The notes under the pieces were generated by a model. It was not told the DNA's origin, searched no databases, and saw nothing but the letters and a program-made list of their open reading frames with translations. The translations under genes were made by a program, and so were the position numbers. A stretch of 64,000 bases of DNA from Streptomyces mobaraensis (lineage in GTDB: Bacteria; Actinomycetota; Actinomycetes; Streptomycetales; Streptomycetaceae), in assembly GCF_020099395.1 (NCBI RefSeq), contig NZ_CP083590.1:7068001-7132000 (forward strand). The letters run 5' to 3'. This document shows, one piece after another, positions 39,995 through 48,881 of this stretch. Within the stretch, counting starts at the first letter, position 1; each line of letters opens with the position of its first letter.

Positions 39995-40933
39995 TCAGGC
40001 GCCGTGCTTGGCCGGCTGCACGGCATCGGCCGTGTCCGAGTTCGTGTCCCGCGCGCACGCCCTAGTGGGCTGGGTGTCACCGCGATGGACGATGAAGACC
40101 GCTGCGAGGCCGACGGCGAGACCGGCTGCGGTCTGCGGGCCGAACGGTTCACCGAACATGAGAGCTCCCCAGACCGCCGTGACCGGAGCCATGAGGAACA
40201 TGAGCGTGTTGACCTTGGTGACTCCGGAGCGCCTCAAGATGAGCCAGTACAGCCCGTATCCGCCGAAGGTCGACAAGGCGACGAGCCAGGTGATCGCGGC
40301 CCAGAAGGAGAGTTCAGCGGGCGGTTTCGCGGATCCGGCACTCAGGGCGAGGGCGGTGAAGATGACGGCACTGGTGGCGCAGTGGACGGTCATCGACACC
40401 GTGGGAGCGGCCTGCGCACGGGAACGGCCTTCGAGGAACGTGGCCGCCACCAGCGAGAACATGCCGAGGAAGGGGATGAGATAGGCCCACCGGGCCGCAC
40501 CGGAGCCGGCCGTGGCATCGGCCATGGTGACGATGGTGACGCCGCCCATCCCCAGGCACAGGCCGAGCCACTGCTTGCGCGAGACGTATTGGCGCAGCAA
40601 CGGTCCGGCAAGTGCTCCGGCGACGAGAGGCTGGACACCGTCGATCAGAGCCGTCGTGCCGCTGGAGACCCCGAGTTGGATCGCGTAGTAGACGGTGAGC
40701 AGATAGCCGCTCTGCGAGAGCACGCCGATCAGGGCCTGCCGGGCGACGTCCCGCACCGCGAGGCCCCGCCACGGCGTTCCCGAGACGGCGGCAACGACGA
40801 GCAGGGCGATGGCCAGCGGCAGGAACCGCCACATCAGGATCGTGATCGCCGACGCGCTCCCCGCGCCGAGCTTCGCCCCGATGAACCCTGAACTCCAGCA
40901 GAGCACGAAGGCGATGGAAAGCAGGAAGTTCAT
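39995..40933 (-). CDS. EamA/DMT-family exporter
   Basis: 312 aa integral membrane protein with about ten hydrophobic helices arranged as two EamA repeats (first from MNFLLSIAFVLCWSSGFIGA, second from about residue 160, WAYLIPFLGMFSLVAATFLE). Family members such as YdcZ/RhaT/YddG relatives export amino acids or small metabolites. The tail after the last helix (from HRGDTQ) is polar and cytosolic. The ATG at 40933 has a GGGGGAG site upstream. A TetR regulator is divergent, with a doubled operator between the two, so the exporter is probably induced by the compound it exports. The substrate is unknown. Confidence 0.85.
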   Translation of the reverse strand: MNFLLSIAFVLCWSSGFIGAKLGAGSASAITILMWRFLPLAIALLVVAAVSGTPWRGLAVRDVARQALIGVLSQSGYLLTVYYAIQLGVSSGTTALIDGVQPLVAGALAGPLLRQYVSRKQWLGLCLGMGGVTIVTMADATAGSGAARWAYLIPFLGMFSLVAATFLEGRSRAQAAPTVSMTVHCATSAVIFTALALSAGSAKPPAELSFWAAITWLVALSTFGGYGLYWLILRRSGVTKVNTLMFLMAPVTAVWGALMFGEPFGPQTAAGLAVGLAAVFIVHRGDTQPTRACARDTNSDTADAVQPAKHGA

Positions 40934-40947
40934 GTCTCCCCCTTCGC

Positions 40948-40992
40948 TATACAGATCGGTATACCTCCTGCCCGCTAAACAGATCGGTATAC
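40948..40992. promoter_or_regulatory. Two direct copies of a TetR-type operator
   Basis: acagatcggtatac occurs twice, 28 bp apart. The first copy forms an inverted repeat TATAC-AGATCG-GTATA at 40948-40963; the second is TAAAC-AGATCG-GTATA at 40976-40991. Both lie between the divergent exporter and TetR genes, the second overlapping the TetR translation-initiation region, which suggests autoregulation as well. Confidence 0.75.
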
Positions 40993-41001
40993 TTCCTGAG
41001 T

Positions 41002-41601
41002 GTGAGCACTACCGAGACGCCGCGACGGATCACGATGACGCCTGCCGCACGGCGCGTCCTGGAGGCCGCCGCGAGGCTGTTCTACGAGCGCGGCATCCAT
41101 GCCGTCGGAGTGGACCTGATCGCCGCCGAGGCCGGGGTGACGAAGAAGACCCTCTACGACCGGTTCGGCTCCAAAGAGCAGATCGTCGTGGAGTACCTCG
41201 CGGACCGCGACGAACGCTGGCGCGCCTTCCTCGCCCAGTACCTCGACGCCGCGCAACCGGCGCCGGCGGCACGCATCCTGGCCGTCTTCGACGCCTCACG
41301 CGCGTGGTCGGCGAAGCACAACCCCAAGGGGTGCGGCATGGTCAACGCGCACGCCGAGATCAGCGATCCGTCCCACCCGGCCTACCCGGTCATCACTGGG
41401 CAGAAGCGGTGGATGCTCGCCTTGTTCACCGGCCTTGCCAGGGACATCGCCCCGGACAGAGCCGACTGTCTGGGCCGGACGCTCATGCTGCTTCACGAAG
41501 GAGCACTCGTCGCCCACGGCCTGCATGTCATCGCGGATCCCCTCAGCCATGCTCGCCAACAGGCGCAAGCTCTTCTTCCGGCCACGGGGGAGAGCGGGTG
41601 A
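41002..41601 (+). CDS. TetR-family transcriptional regulator
   Basis: 199 aa from GTG 41002. The N-terminal helix-turn-helix is typical (RRVLEAAARLFYERGIHAVG, LIAAEAGVTKKTLYDRFGSKE), followed by an all-helical ligand domain with a conserved GCGMVNAHAEI segment near residue 112 and a C-terminal helix pair. It is divergent from the EamA exporter and should repress it through the two operator copies between them. The ligand is unknown. Confidence 0.85.
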   Translation: MSTTETPRRITMTPAARRVLEAAARLFYERGIHAVGVDLIAAEAGVTKKTLYDRFGSKEQIVVEYLADRDERWRAFLAQYLDAAQPAPAARILAVFDASRAWSAKHNPKGCGMVNAHAEISDPSHPAYPVITGQKRWMLALFTGLARDIAPDRADCLGRTLMLLHEGALVAHGLHVIADPLSHARQQAQALLPATGESG

Positions 41602-41801
41602 TCTGTCAGGTGCTTGGCCGGCTGTTCTTCGAGCTTGTCCAGTGCCGCGCCCCGCGCGGTGAGGCGTTCCAGCGGTTCGGGATCCAGCGTGCACAGGATC
41701 GGAGAAGGCCGCGCGGCGCCGGCGAGCAGGAACCGGTACCGGCGTATATATGGACGCGCTTGCGCTCCAGGGCTGGAGAAGGGGCCCCGGGCAGCTCGTC
41801 G

Positions 41802-42602
41802 TCAGTGCGCCCAGGGAAGCCGCACCGCCTCGATCTCAAAGTCGTTCAGCAATGCGTTGATGAGGGCTGCGGGCCCGGCCACCTTGGTGGCCCACAGGTC
41901 GTAGTCGGTGCACAGGACCCATGAGCGGTCCTCCGCCCAGAGGTTGGACGGGCTGAAGTCGGCCTCCGACTGGTCGTAGAGGATCTCGGCGTCGCCGAGC
42001 CGGCCCGCACGCACGTGGAGGTTGTCGAAGTCTTCGGCGCCGAGCAGGAGCGGGTTGTAGTAGGCCAGGCAGCGGGTGTCCGGGCCCGCGGGGCTGTACT
42101 GCGCGAGGACGGCGATCAGCCGGTTCCAGGTCTCACGGTCCAGGCTCCCCTCGGTCGGCGGGATTATGCCGAGCGGCCAGCTGCCCTCCTTCTTCGCCGA
42201 GGGAAAGCAGCGGTAGGACGGCATCAGCCCGTCGGGCACGGCCGGGTCGCCGGTCCGCCGGGCCAGCTCGGCCCAGCGCAGCCGTCGCCAGCCGGGGCCC
42301 GGGTGCCGCGCTCGGCCCAGCCCTCCTCCCGTGGCGACGCCCACGGCGTCGAAGTCGATGCCGGCGAAGATGTGGCGCGGGATGCTCCCGTCTGCCAGAC
42401 GTGCCTGGTGGTACTCGTGGTACGACACATCGGCCGGTCCCTGCTCGTGCTCGTACATGGCGTTGAGCACCCACACCGCGTCAGGCAGCGCGGGAGGCAT
42501 GAACCCGGTTATGCCGTCGCCGCACAGCTCCAGCAGCCAGTCGGTGGCCCCGGACGGCACGAGCGGCCACAGGCTTGACATCAGGTTCGACTTATCGGAC
42601 AT
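41802..42602 (-). CDS. Conserved-looking hypothetical protein
   Basis: 266 aa from the ATG at 42602 (MSDKSNLMSSLW); the frame is open further upstream but that part looks non-coding. It is a soluble, Trp-rich protein with PLVPSGATDWLLELCGDGI, WVLNAMYEHEQGPADVSYHE, PPTEGSLDRETWNRLI, YYNPLLLGAEDFDNLH and a C-terminal block ending VRLPWAH. No signal peptide, membrane helix or known active site is visible. The Streptomyces-like length and compact acidic/aromatic composition suggest a real gene. I do not recognise the family and do not assign a function. Confidence 0.65.
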   Translation of the reverse strand: MSDKSNLMSSLWPLVPSGATDWLLELCGDGITGFMPPALPDAVWVLNAMYEHEQGPADVSYHEYHQARLADGSIPRHIFAGIDFDAVGVATGGGLGRARHPGPGWRRLRWAELARRTGDPAVPDGLMPSYRCFPSAKKEGSWPLGIIPPTEGSLDRETWNRLIAVLAQYSPAGPDTRCLAYYNPLLLGAEDFDNLHVRAGRLGDAEILYDQSEADFSPSNLWAEDRSWVLCTDYDLWATKVAGPAALINALLNDFEIEAVRLPWAH

Positions 42603-43036
42603 GCGTCCATAATCCCAGGAGCGGACCCGCCCTCCCGCAAGGGCCGGCATGGTGCCGCCGCCTGCCTCGCCGACTGAGCGTGCTTCCATGTGCCTGGTTG
42701 GGATGGCGAGGCGTACCTCAACACTGGCGAGCCGACCGCCGGCGGAGCGCATCGTCGGTGGGGATGCGGTGCGTCGTGCGCCGCGCGTCGCGGCGTTCGC
42801 GCGTAACAAGGCCGCGGCGAGTACGGGCGGACGTTCCGCTCCCGCGCGCTCTCGGCGGCTGGGTTCCTCCCCTTCCACCACCCGCCCCGCCCGGTGAGGG
42901 CGGCGGACTGCGGATCCCCCTCCCGCCGCCCGCGCGAGGTGTTCCCGATCACGGGCCAACCAGTCGTGCAAGGGAGGGGCAAGGGGCGTGACGGGCAGCG
43001 TGTGCATGGGGGCTGTATGGGGGGAGCCGCCGCTGA
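42603..43036. other. Intergenic stretch, nothing recognised
   Basis: 430 bp between two reverse-strand genes. It contains only low-complexity Arg/Ala/Pro-rich open frames and no clear hairpin or repeat. It should include the promoter of the hypothetical gene near its left end. Confidence 0.5.
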
Positions 43037-43963
43037 TCATGTCGTGCGGATCGGGCCCGTGCGGTGGGTTCCGGTCAGCAGAGCTTCGGCGTGCTTGCGG
43101 AAAGCGGTGACCAGGCGGTTGTGGTCGCCGGTGCGGGTGGCGAGTACGACCTGGCTCGGTTCGACCCCGTGCAACGGGACGGTGGTGAGGCTGGGATGCA
43201 GGCCGGTCGCGTGGTCGAGGGGCGGGCCGATGGCCACGGCCCGCCCGGCGGCGATGAGTTCGTGTTTGTCCTCAAGGGCCTCGACCAGGGGGCCGTCGGG
43301 CGCGGGGCGTCCGTCGGGCCGGGGGTCGAGCCGCCAGTAGGCGTTCAGCAACGGGTCGGACTGGCGTACGTGGGGGATCGGCTCGTCGGCGATGTCGGCG
43401 AGGGTGACGGACTCCCTGCCGGCCAGACGGTGGTCCCGGGGCACGACGAGCACGCGCGGTTCGTCGTAGAGGACGATGACACGCAGCCGGTCGGTGGGGA
43501 ACGGCAGGCGCGTCACCACCGCGTCGACGCGGTGCTCCACCAACGCGCCGCGCGAGTCGTTCCAGTCGAGCAGGCGGGTGTGGACCTCGGCGTCGGGATG
43601 GCGGTCGCGCAGGGCCCGCACGGCCGCGGTGACGACCAGCCCCCTGGTGTAGCCGACGGTGATACTCCCGGGCCGGGCCGCGGCCCGGGTCTGGGCCATC
43701 GCCTCGACCGCGGCGCGCAGCAGCCCCTTGGCCTGGGGCAGGAAGATCTCGCCGGCCTCGCTGAGCCGGGTGCCGCGCGTGGTGCGGTCGAGCAGGCGGA
43801 CGCCCACTTGCTGTTCGAGGCGGCGGATCTGCCGGCTCAGCGACGGCTGGGTGGTGTGCAGGGCCTCGGCGGCACGGCCGAAGTGCCGGTACTCGGCGAC
43901 CACCGCGAAGCACTGCACCAGCCGGAGGTCGAGGTCCACGGGTGCGGGGAAGCGTTCGGACAC
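43037..43963 (-). CDS. LysR-family transcriptional regulator
   Basis: 308 aa. The N-terminal winged helix is textbook (LRLVQCFAVVAEYRHFGRAA, TTQPSLSRQIRRLEQQ, LLDRTTRGTRLSEAG), followed by a periplasmic-binding-type effector domain from residue ~95. The divergent neighbour is the epoxide hydrolase operon, with a T-N11-A box in the 85-bp gap, so it most likely activates that operon and represses itself. The inducer is unknown but is probably an aromatic or epoxide-related metabolite, given the downstream enzymes. Confidence 0.87.
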   Translation of the reverse strand: MSERFPAPVDLDLRLVQCFAVVAEYRHFGRAAEALHTTQPSLSRQIRRLEQQVGVRLLDRTTRGTRLSEAGEIFLPQAKGLLRAAVEAMAQTRAAARPGSITVGYTRGLVVTAAVRALRDRHPDAEVHTRLLDWNDSRGALVEHRVDAVVTRLPFPTDRLRVIVLYDEPRVLVVPRDHRLAGRESVTLADIADEPIPHVRQSDPLLNAYWRLDPRPDGRPAPDGPLVEALEDKHELIAAGRAVAIGPPLDHATGLHPSLTTVPLHGVEPSQVVLATRTGDHNRLVTAFRKHAEALLTGTHRTGPIRTT

Positions 43964-43984
43964 TCCCTCACCCTAACTGGCCTT

Positions 43985-43999
43985 ATACGCAGGGCGTAT
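43985..43999. promoter_or_regulatory. LysR-type T-N11-A operator
   Basis: ATACGC-AGG-GCGTAT is a perfect interrupted palindrome containing T-N11-A (T at 43986, A at 43998), the standard recognition form of LysR-type regulators. It lies between the divergent LysR and epoxide hydrolase starts. Confidence 0.75.
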
Positions 44000-44057
44000 T
44001 ACCTGTTCCGGAACAGTCATTGGACCGCGTGCCCGTCGCGGCCGCACCGTGGTGACC

Positions 44058-45167
44058 ATGACGTCGGACAGCGTGACACCGTTTCGTATCGACATTCCGG
44101 ACAGTGCCCTCGAGGATCTGAAGGACCGGCTGCACCGGGTACGCCTCGCCGGCCGGGAGACGGCGCCGGACAGCAGCCAGGGGGTGCGGCGGGAGCACCT
44201 TGAGGAGCTGCTGGAGTACTGGGCCACCGGATACGACTGGCGCGGTCTGGAGCGGCGGCTCAACGGGCTGGGCCAGTTCCGTACGACCATCGACGGTCTC
44301 GGCCTCCACTTCATGCACGTACGCTCGCCCCGCCCCGCCGCCACCCCCCTGTTGCTGCTGCACGGGTGGCCGGGCTCGTTCCTGGAGTTCCTGCGGACCG
44401 TCGGCCCGCTCACCGAGCACGGCTTCGACCTCGTCGTCCCCTCGATGCCCGGCTATGGCTTCTCCGACCAGCCCGCCTCGACCGGCTGGGACCCGGACCG
44501 GATCGCCCGCGCGTACGGCGTGCTCATGCGGCGCCTCGGCTATGACTCCTACCTGGCCCAAGGAGGCGACTGGGGCGGTGTCGTCGCGACCCGCATGGCG
44601 GCGCAGCGCCTGACGGGCCTGCGGGCGATTCACGTCAACTTCCCCGAGTTCCTCACCGCTCCGCCGGCCGGCGACGACCCGACCCCTGAGGAGAAGGCCG
44701 CGCTCGAACAGAGCAGCCGCTTCTTCGCCGTCCATTCCGGATACCACGTCGTCCAGCGCACCCGGCCGCAGACCATCGGCTACGCCCTGACCGACTCCCC
44801 GGCCGGGCAGGCCGCCTGGATCTACGAGAAGTTCCTCGACTGGACCCGGCCCGGCGCCCTCACCCCCGACGAGATCCTCGACCACGTCTCCCTGTACTGG
44901 TTCACCGGCACCGCTGCTTCCTCCGCCCGCCTGTACTGGGAGTACGCCCGGCAGCCGTCGGCTCCGACCGAGCTGGACCTTCCGGTCGGGGTCAGTGTCT
45001 TCCCGGACGAACTGACGCGTACCCCGCGTGTCTGGGCCGAGCGGGCCTATCACGACCTGCGGTACTTCAACGACGACATCCCCGCGGGCGGCCACTTCGC
45101 CGCCCTGGAGCAGCCCGAGCTGTTCGCCGGGGAGGTCGTCAAGTTCGCGCGGGCGGTGGGCGCGTGA
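44058..45167 (+). CDS. Epoxide hydrolase, alpha/beta-hydrolase with EHN domain
   Basis: 369 aa from the ATG at 44058 (GTGs at 44049 and 44052 are alternatives; no strong ribosome-binding site). An N-terminal epoxide hydrolase (EHN) segment (FRIDIPDSALEDLKDRL) is followed by the hydrolase core: HGWPGS oxyanion motif, nucleophile Asp in GGDWGG near residue 178, cap Tyr residues, and catalytic His in PAGGHFAALEQPE near the end. The family hydrolyses epoxides to diols (microsomal-type/juvenile-hormone-type relatives). It is first in a coupled operon: its stop overlaps the start of an SDR fragment (GTGA), then comes a FAH-family hydrolase. It is unrelated in fold to the polyether cyclases at 15 kb and more likely catabolic or detoxifying. 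Confidence 0.87.
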   Translation: MTSDSVTPFRIDIPDSALEDLKDRLHRVRLAGRETAPDSSQGVRREHLEELLEYWATGYDWRGLERRLNGLGQFRTTIDGLGLHFMHVRSPRPAATPLLLLHGWPGSFLEFLRTVGPLTEHGFDLVVPSMPGYGFSDQPASTGWDPDRIARAYGVLMRRLGYDSYLAQGGDWGGVVATRMAAQRLTGLRAIHVNFPEFLTAPPAGDDPTPEEKAALEQSSRFFAVHSGYHVVQRTRPQTIGYALTDSPAGQAAWIYEKFLDWTRPGALTPDEILDHVSLYWFTGTAASSARLYWEYARQPSAPTELDLPVGVSVFPDELTRTPRVWAERAYHDLRYFNDDIPAGGHFAALEQPELFAGEVVKFARAVGA

Positions 45168-45505
45168 AGACGGTCGTGATCACCGGAGGCATGGACGGCA
45201 TCGGGCGTGGCCTCGCCCGTGTCCACCTCCAACGTGGGGGCCGGGGCGTGGCCGTCGGAGCCGACGAGGCCAAGGCCGAGCCGCGTGATTGGTTCCGGGC
45301 CGACGTGGAGCTCGTCGACGAGGACAGGCGGCTGACCGACCGGCTCTCCGCCGAGCTCACCGTGATCGACGGCCTTGTTCTGGGTGCCGGGTTCCAGTGC
45401 TCCGGGCCCAGGCGTACGGAGACCGCCCTGCTCGGCCGCGCCGCCGGTCCGGTCGCCGACGCACGACGGTTCCCCGACCGCACCCAGGAGGTGCCTGCCC
45501 GATGA
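45164..45505 (+). pseudogene. Truncated short-chain dehydrogenase (N-terminal third only)
   Basis: 113 aa. It begins with the SDR cofactor motif (VVITGGMDGIGRGLA) and continues through a D-x-x-x-D stretch to VIDGLVLGAGFQ (the NNAG-like strand), then stops. The catalytic Ser, YxxxK and the whole C-terminal half are missing, whereas full SDRs have about 250 residues. Both ends are still translationally coupled (GTGA with the epoxide hydrolase, ATGA with the FAH gene), so a short product may be made and may help ribosomes reach the next gene. It looks like an in-frame deletion remnant. Confidence 0.75.
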
Positions 45506-46392
45506 AGTGGGTCAGCTACCGCTCCGCCGACGGCTCCACGCGCTGCGGCGTGGTGCACGACACCACCATCCGCGCCGTGGGCAGGGGCCTGTTGGAGCTG
45601 CTGCGCGCCGAAGGCGGGCTGGAGACCGCCGCGTCCAGGGAACCGGCCGAGATCGTCGGGCTGGCCACGGCCGACCTGCTGGCGCCGATACCGGTGCCCC
45701 CGGCGGTCCGCGACTTCGCCGCGTTCGAACGTCACGTCAGCAACGCGGGCAAGGCGGCCGTCGGCGACGGCAGGGTCAGCCCGGTCTGGTACGACCATCC
45801 GCTCTTCCACTTCTCCAACCCGGCGGCGATCAAGGGACCGCACGACGAGATCCCCATCGCTCCGGGCGCTCGGTGGTGGGACTACGAGGTCGAGGTCGCC
45901 GCGGTGATCGCCGGGGACTGCGCGCACCTCGACGCCGCCACGGCGGAGCAGCACATCGCCGGCTACCTGGTCTACTGCGACTGGAGCGCACGCGACATCT
46001 CCGCGAGCGAGATGGGGTTCGTGTACGGCCCGTCCAAGAGCAAGGACGCCTCGACCAGCCTCGGCCCGTTCCTCGTCACCCCCGACGAACTCGAACCCCA
46101 CCGCTCGGGCAAGGGCTATGCGCTGCGGATGGACGGGTACGTCAACGACGAGCATTACGGTGGCGGCAGCTGGGAGGAGATCCACTGGTCGTTCGGCGAG
46201 ATGCTGGCGCACGCGTCGCGCGGCACCACCCTGCGAGCCGGTGACATCCTCGCCAGCGGTCCTGTGGGCACCGGCTGCATCCAGGAACTGGGCGGCCACC
46301 GCCCCTACCTGTCACCGGGAGACACGGTCCGGATCGAAGTGCAGGGCCTCGGCGCGATCTCCGCACGGATCACCGCGCCAGAGCCGCCTTGA
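45502..46392 (+). CDS. Fumarylacetoacetate hydrolase (FAH) family protein
   Basis: 296 aa; the ATG at 45502 has AGGAGGT 10 nt upstream and overlaps the SDR-fragment stop. A small N-terminal domain (MKWVSYRSADGSTRCGVVH) is followed by the FAH fold: FERHVSNAG, metal ligands in WWDYEVEVAAVI (E-x-E) and CDWSARDISASEM (Asp), the loop GPSKSKDASTSLGPFLVTPDEL, and VGTGCIQELGG. Family members cleave C-C bonds in acylpyruvates or act as hydratases/decarboxylases in aromatic ring catabolism. With the epoxide hydrolase and LysR gene this suggests a small catabolic operon. The substrate is not readable from sequence. Confidence 0.85.
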   Translation: MKWVSYRSADGSTRCGVVHDTTIRAVGRGLLELLRAEGGLETAASREPAEIVGLATADLLAPIPVPPAVRDFAAFERHVSNAGKAAVGDGRVSPVWYDHPLFHFSNPAAIKGPHDEIPIAPGARWWDYEVEVAAVIAGDCAHLDAATAEQHIAGYLVYCDWSARDISASEMGFVYGPSKSKDASTSLGPFLVTPDELEPHRSGKGYALRMDGYVNDEHYGGGSWEEIHWSFGEMLAHASRGTTLRAGDILASGPVGTGCIQELGGHRPYLSPGDTVRIEVQGLGAISARITAPEPP

Positions 46393-46477
46393 CGCACCCG
46401 ACGCGCCGGATATACCGGATGCACCTGATGTGCCAAAGACGAGCTTGATCCTTCCCACTGGCCAGGAGACCACCACG

Positions 46478-47383
46478 ATGCATCTCGCCGGCACCTTCGC
46501 CCGCGCCGCCATGGATCCGCATGCCGTCCGCGAGACCAGCCTCACCATCAACGCCACCCACCTGTTCGTCTACTTCATCCCCGAGGCACCGGAAGAGGCC
46601 GCCAAGCTGGGCGTGACCGAGTCCGGACCGGCGTACTTCGCGTTCCGGGCGGCCCCTATGGGTGCGGTCCCGTGGCAGGTCACGCTCGCGGCCTTCTACA
46701 ACTTCAGCCCGCGGTCGGTGCGGGCCATGGCAGGCGTGTGGGACATAGCGACGCCGGGGGAGTGGCAGGCCGCTCGCTTCGCAGCCGTCGGTCGTGCGGT
46801 GCGACGCGTCGGCGTGAGCCTGACCGCCGATCGCATCGCCGAGGCACGATCGCTGATCGACCCGGTCGTCGCGAGCGCCGACTACGCCGGGAAGACGATG
46901 GCCGCCGCCAACGCCTCGGTCCCCCTCCCCGTCGATCCGCTCGTCGCGCTGTGGCAGCAGATCACGGTGCTGCGCGAGTGGCGTGGTGACGCGCATGTCA
47001 CCGTGCTCGCCGCCAACGGCCTCGGGCCGTGTGACTGCAACGTTCTGCAAACCGCGACGGGTCACTTCCCGGAAGCGATCGCGCGTGCCACCCGGCTGTG
47101 GGACGACGAGGAGGTGGCCGCGGCGACGACGCGCCTCGTCGCACGCGGCTGGCTCGACGCCGACGGCACCGCGACCGATGCCGGCATCGCGGCGCGCGAG
47201 CGGATCGAGGCCGAGACCGACGAGCACTGCGCCGCGCTGTGGACGCCGATCGGTGACGCCGGCGTCCGTCGCCTCACCTCGCTCATCGTGCCGATCCACG
47301 ACGCGTTCACCGCGGCCGGGACCTACCCCTTCCGCGTGGAGACGGGAGACACGCGGTCCGGCGATCCGGAGGCCGTCGGGTAG
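46478..47383 (+). CDS. SCO6745-like protein of unknown function
   Basis: 301 aa; the ATG at 46478 has AGGAG 9 nt upstream. The sequence follows the actinobacterial SCO6745-like family as I know it: an N-terminal helix and THLFVYFIPEAPE, a YFAFRAAPMGAV segment, FYNFSPRSVRAM, a central LVALWQQITVLREWRGDAH block, VLAANGLGPCDCNVL, and a C-terminal region resembling a winged helix (WDDEEVAAATTRLVARGWLD). No enzyme motif is known for the family. It may be the last gene of the epoxide hydrolase/FAH operon (85-nt gap). Confidence 0.75.
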   Translation: MHLAGTFARAAMDPHAVRETSLTINATHLFVYFIPEAPEEAAKLGVTESGPAYFAFRAAPMGAVPWQVTLAAFYNFSPRSVRAMAGVWDIATPGEWQAARFAAVGRAVRRVGVSLTADRIAEARSLIDPVVASADYAGKTMAAANASVPLPVDPLVALWQQITVLREWRGDAHVTVLAANGLGPCDCNVLQTATGHFPEAIARATRLWDDEEVAAATTRLVARGWLDADGTATDAGIAARERIEAETDEHCAALWTPIGDAGVRRLTSLIVPIHDAFTAAGTYPFRVETGDTRSGDPEAVG

Positions 47384-47385
47384 GC

Positions 47386-47640
47386 CCCGTTCTCTACCGC
47401 ACCACCGCCCTCGACCACGGCGCCCGCCTGCGCATCCACGTCGAGCCCGTCCAACGACCCTTGGGAGTCCGCCGGTTGACGATCATTCCCAGACGGTGGG
47501 CCATCGAGCGCGGTATCGGGTGGCTCACGCGCCACCGCCGCCTCGCCCGCGACTACGAAACCCGCCCGTACCGCTCCGAAGCCGTGATCCACCTCGCGGT
47601 GATCGACCTCGTGGCCCGCAGGCTCACCGGTGATGCCACC
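47386..47640 (+). pseudogene. C-terminal remnant of an IS5/IS4-type transposase
   Basis: A frame without start codon reads into IIPRRWAIERGIGWLTRHRRLARDYETRP, then SEAVIHLAVIDLVARRL: the conserved C-terminal block of DDE transposases of Streptomyces IS5-like elements, including the catalytic Glu in the RRWAIERGIGWL segment. The upstream catalytic Asp residues and the whole N terminus are missing, and no terminal inverted repeats are seen. It marks an old insertion between the SCO6745-like gene and the kinase gene. Confidence 0.8.
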
Positions 47641-47699
47641 CCCGGCCGGCGCGGAACCTCACCCGGAACCCCACACGAATCAGCGGGCCAAACACTCGG

Positions 47700-48881
47700 T
47701 CAGAGCGCTGCCGGCATCGCGAGTTCGGTCGCGTACGGGGGCTGGGCCCCGGCGCGGGAGCACGTCGCGGCGGCGGCGCGGGCGGCGAAGGTCAGGGTGT
47801 CCTGCCACTGTTCCGCGGTGAGCGACGGGGACGGGGTGAGCGCGGCGTGGCCGTCGAGGCGGTGGAGCAGCGCGGCGTTGACTGTGTCGCCGGCGCCGAT
47901 GGTGTCGACGACGGCCACCTTCTGGGCGGGGACGGAGAGTTCGAGGCCGTCCCGGGTGAGGACGGTCAGGCCCGCGCCGCCCCGGGTGAGCACGACGGCG
48001 TACGGGCCGGCCGCGAGCCACCGCCGGACGGCCGTCGCCGGGCCGGCGGGCCCGGCGAGCCAGGCCGCGTCCTCCTCCGAGAGCTTGAGCAGGGTGACGT
48101 ACGGCAGCCAGGAGAGGAAGCGGGCCCGGTAGGCGTCCGCGTCGGGGATCAGGCCCGGCCGGATGTTGGGGTCGAGGGCGGTGAACAGGCCGCCGTCCGA
48201 CGCGCGGCGCAGCAACTCCTCGAATGCCGAGGCCCCCGGTTCCAGGACGAGGGAGCAGGTGCCGAACGAAACCGCGCGGGCCGCCGCCGGCAGCGTTCCC
48301 GGGGTCCGGAACAGGCGGTCGGCGGTGCCCTCGACGTGGAAAGAGTAGGCCGCGGAGCCGTCGGCGCCGATGTGCGCGACCGCCAGGGTGGTGGGCTCGG
48401 GACCCCGCTGGACGAACGAGGTGTCCACCCCGTCCGCCGCCAGGCCGTCGAGCAGCGCCTCGCCGAAGTGGTCGGTGGACAGCCGCGAGCAGAACGCGGC
48501 CGGGGAGCCGAGGCGGGCCAGGGCGATGGCGGTGTTGTACGGGCCGCCGCCGCGCTTGGGCCGCAGGGCGGGCAGTTCGGGGGCGGGCGGGGCGGGTGCG
48601 TCGGCGTGGGGAACGGTGTCGGGATGCCGCGTGGTGGACTCTTCGGGGTCGGGGTCGGTGTCAGGGCTGGCGGCAGGCCCGGTGCCGGTGTGCGTCGTGT
48701 CGTCCGGGCGCCGCTGGCCGGACCTTCCCGCATCGGTGCCGGGTCGGGCGCCGGGCTCCGCGCTGGGGCGTGTACCGGACCGCGTCCCCGGGGCGGAGCG
48801 CCGATCGCCGGTTGTCGACGCGTCGCGAGCGGACTCCGCGGGGACGAGGTCGATGAGGGCTTCCCCGGCGACGATGATCAT
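47700..48881 (-). CDS. PfkB-family carbohydrate kinase with a low-complexity insertion
   Basis: 393 aa from the ATG at 48881. The core is a ribokinase/fructokinase fold: MIIVAGEALIDLVP, then RGGGPYNTAIALARLG, GLFTALDPNIRPGLI, LLKLSEEDAAWL and the ATP/anion-hole signature DTIGAGDTVNAAL with catalytic Asp near residue 340. Between the first strand and the GGGPYNTA motif lies an insertion of about 85 residues rich in Pro, Thr, Ser, Gly, Asp and Arg (roughly residues 16-100), absent from ordinary PfkB kinases and probably disordered. The start overlaps the stop of the upstream ORF (ATGA) and has no ribosome-binding site, so translation is coupled. It probably phosphorylates fructose or another free sugar. 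Confidence 0.82.
   Translation of the reverse strand: MIIVAGEALIDLVPAESARDASTTGDRRSAPGTRSGTRPSAEPGARPGTDAGRSGQRRPDDTTHTGTGPAASPDTDPDPEESTTRHPDTVPHADAPAPPAPELPALRPKRGGGPYNTAIALARLGSPAAFCSRLSTDHFGEALLDGLAADGVDTSFVQRGPEPTTLAVAHIGADGSAAYSFHVEGTADRLFRTPGTLPAAARAVSFGTCSLVLEPGASAFEELLRRASDGGLFTALDPNIRPGLIPDADAYRARFLSWLPYVTLLKLSEEDAAWLAGPAGPATAVRRWLAAGPYAVVLTRGGAGLTVLTRDGLELSVPAQKVAVVDTIGAGDTVNAALLHRLDGHAALTPSPSLTAEQWQDTLTFAARAAAATCSRAGAQPPYATELAMPAAL

Noticed and set aside
44058..45167. Epoxide hydrolase as a polyether ring-forming enzyme
   Set aside because: It has the alpha/beta-hydrolase EHN fold, lies 29 kb from the polyether cyclases and is under its own LysR regulator, so it was not assigned to the ionophore pathway.
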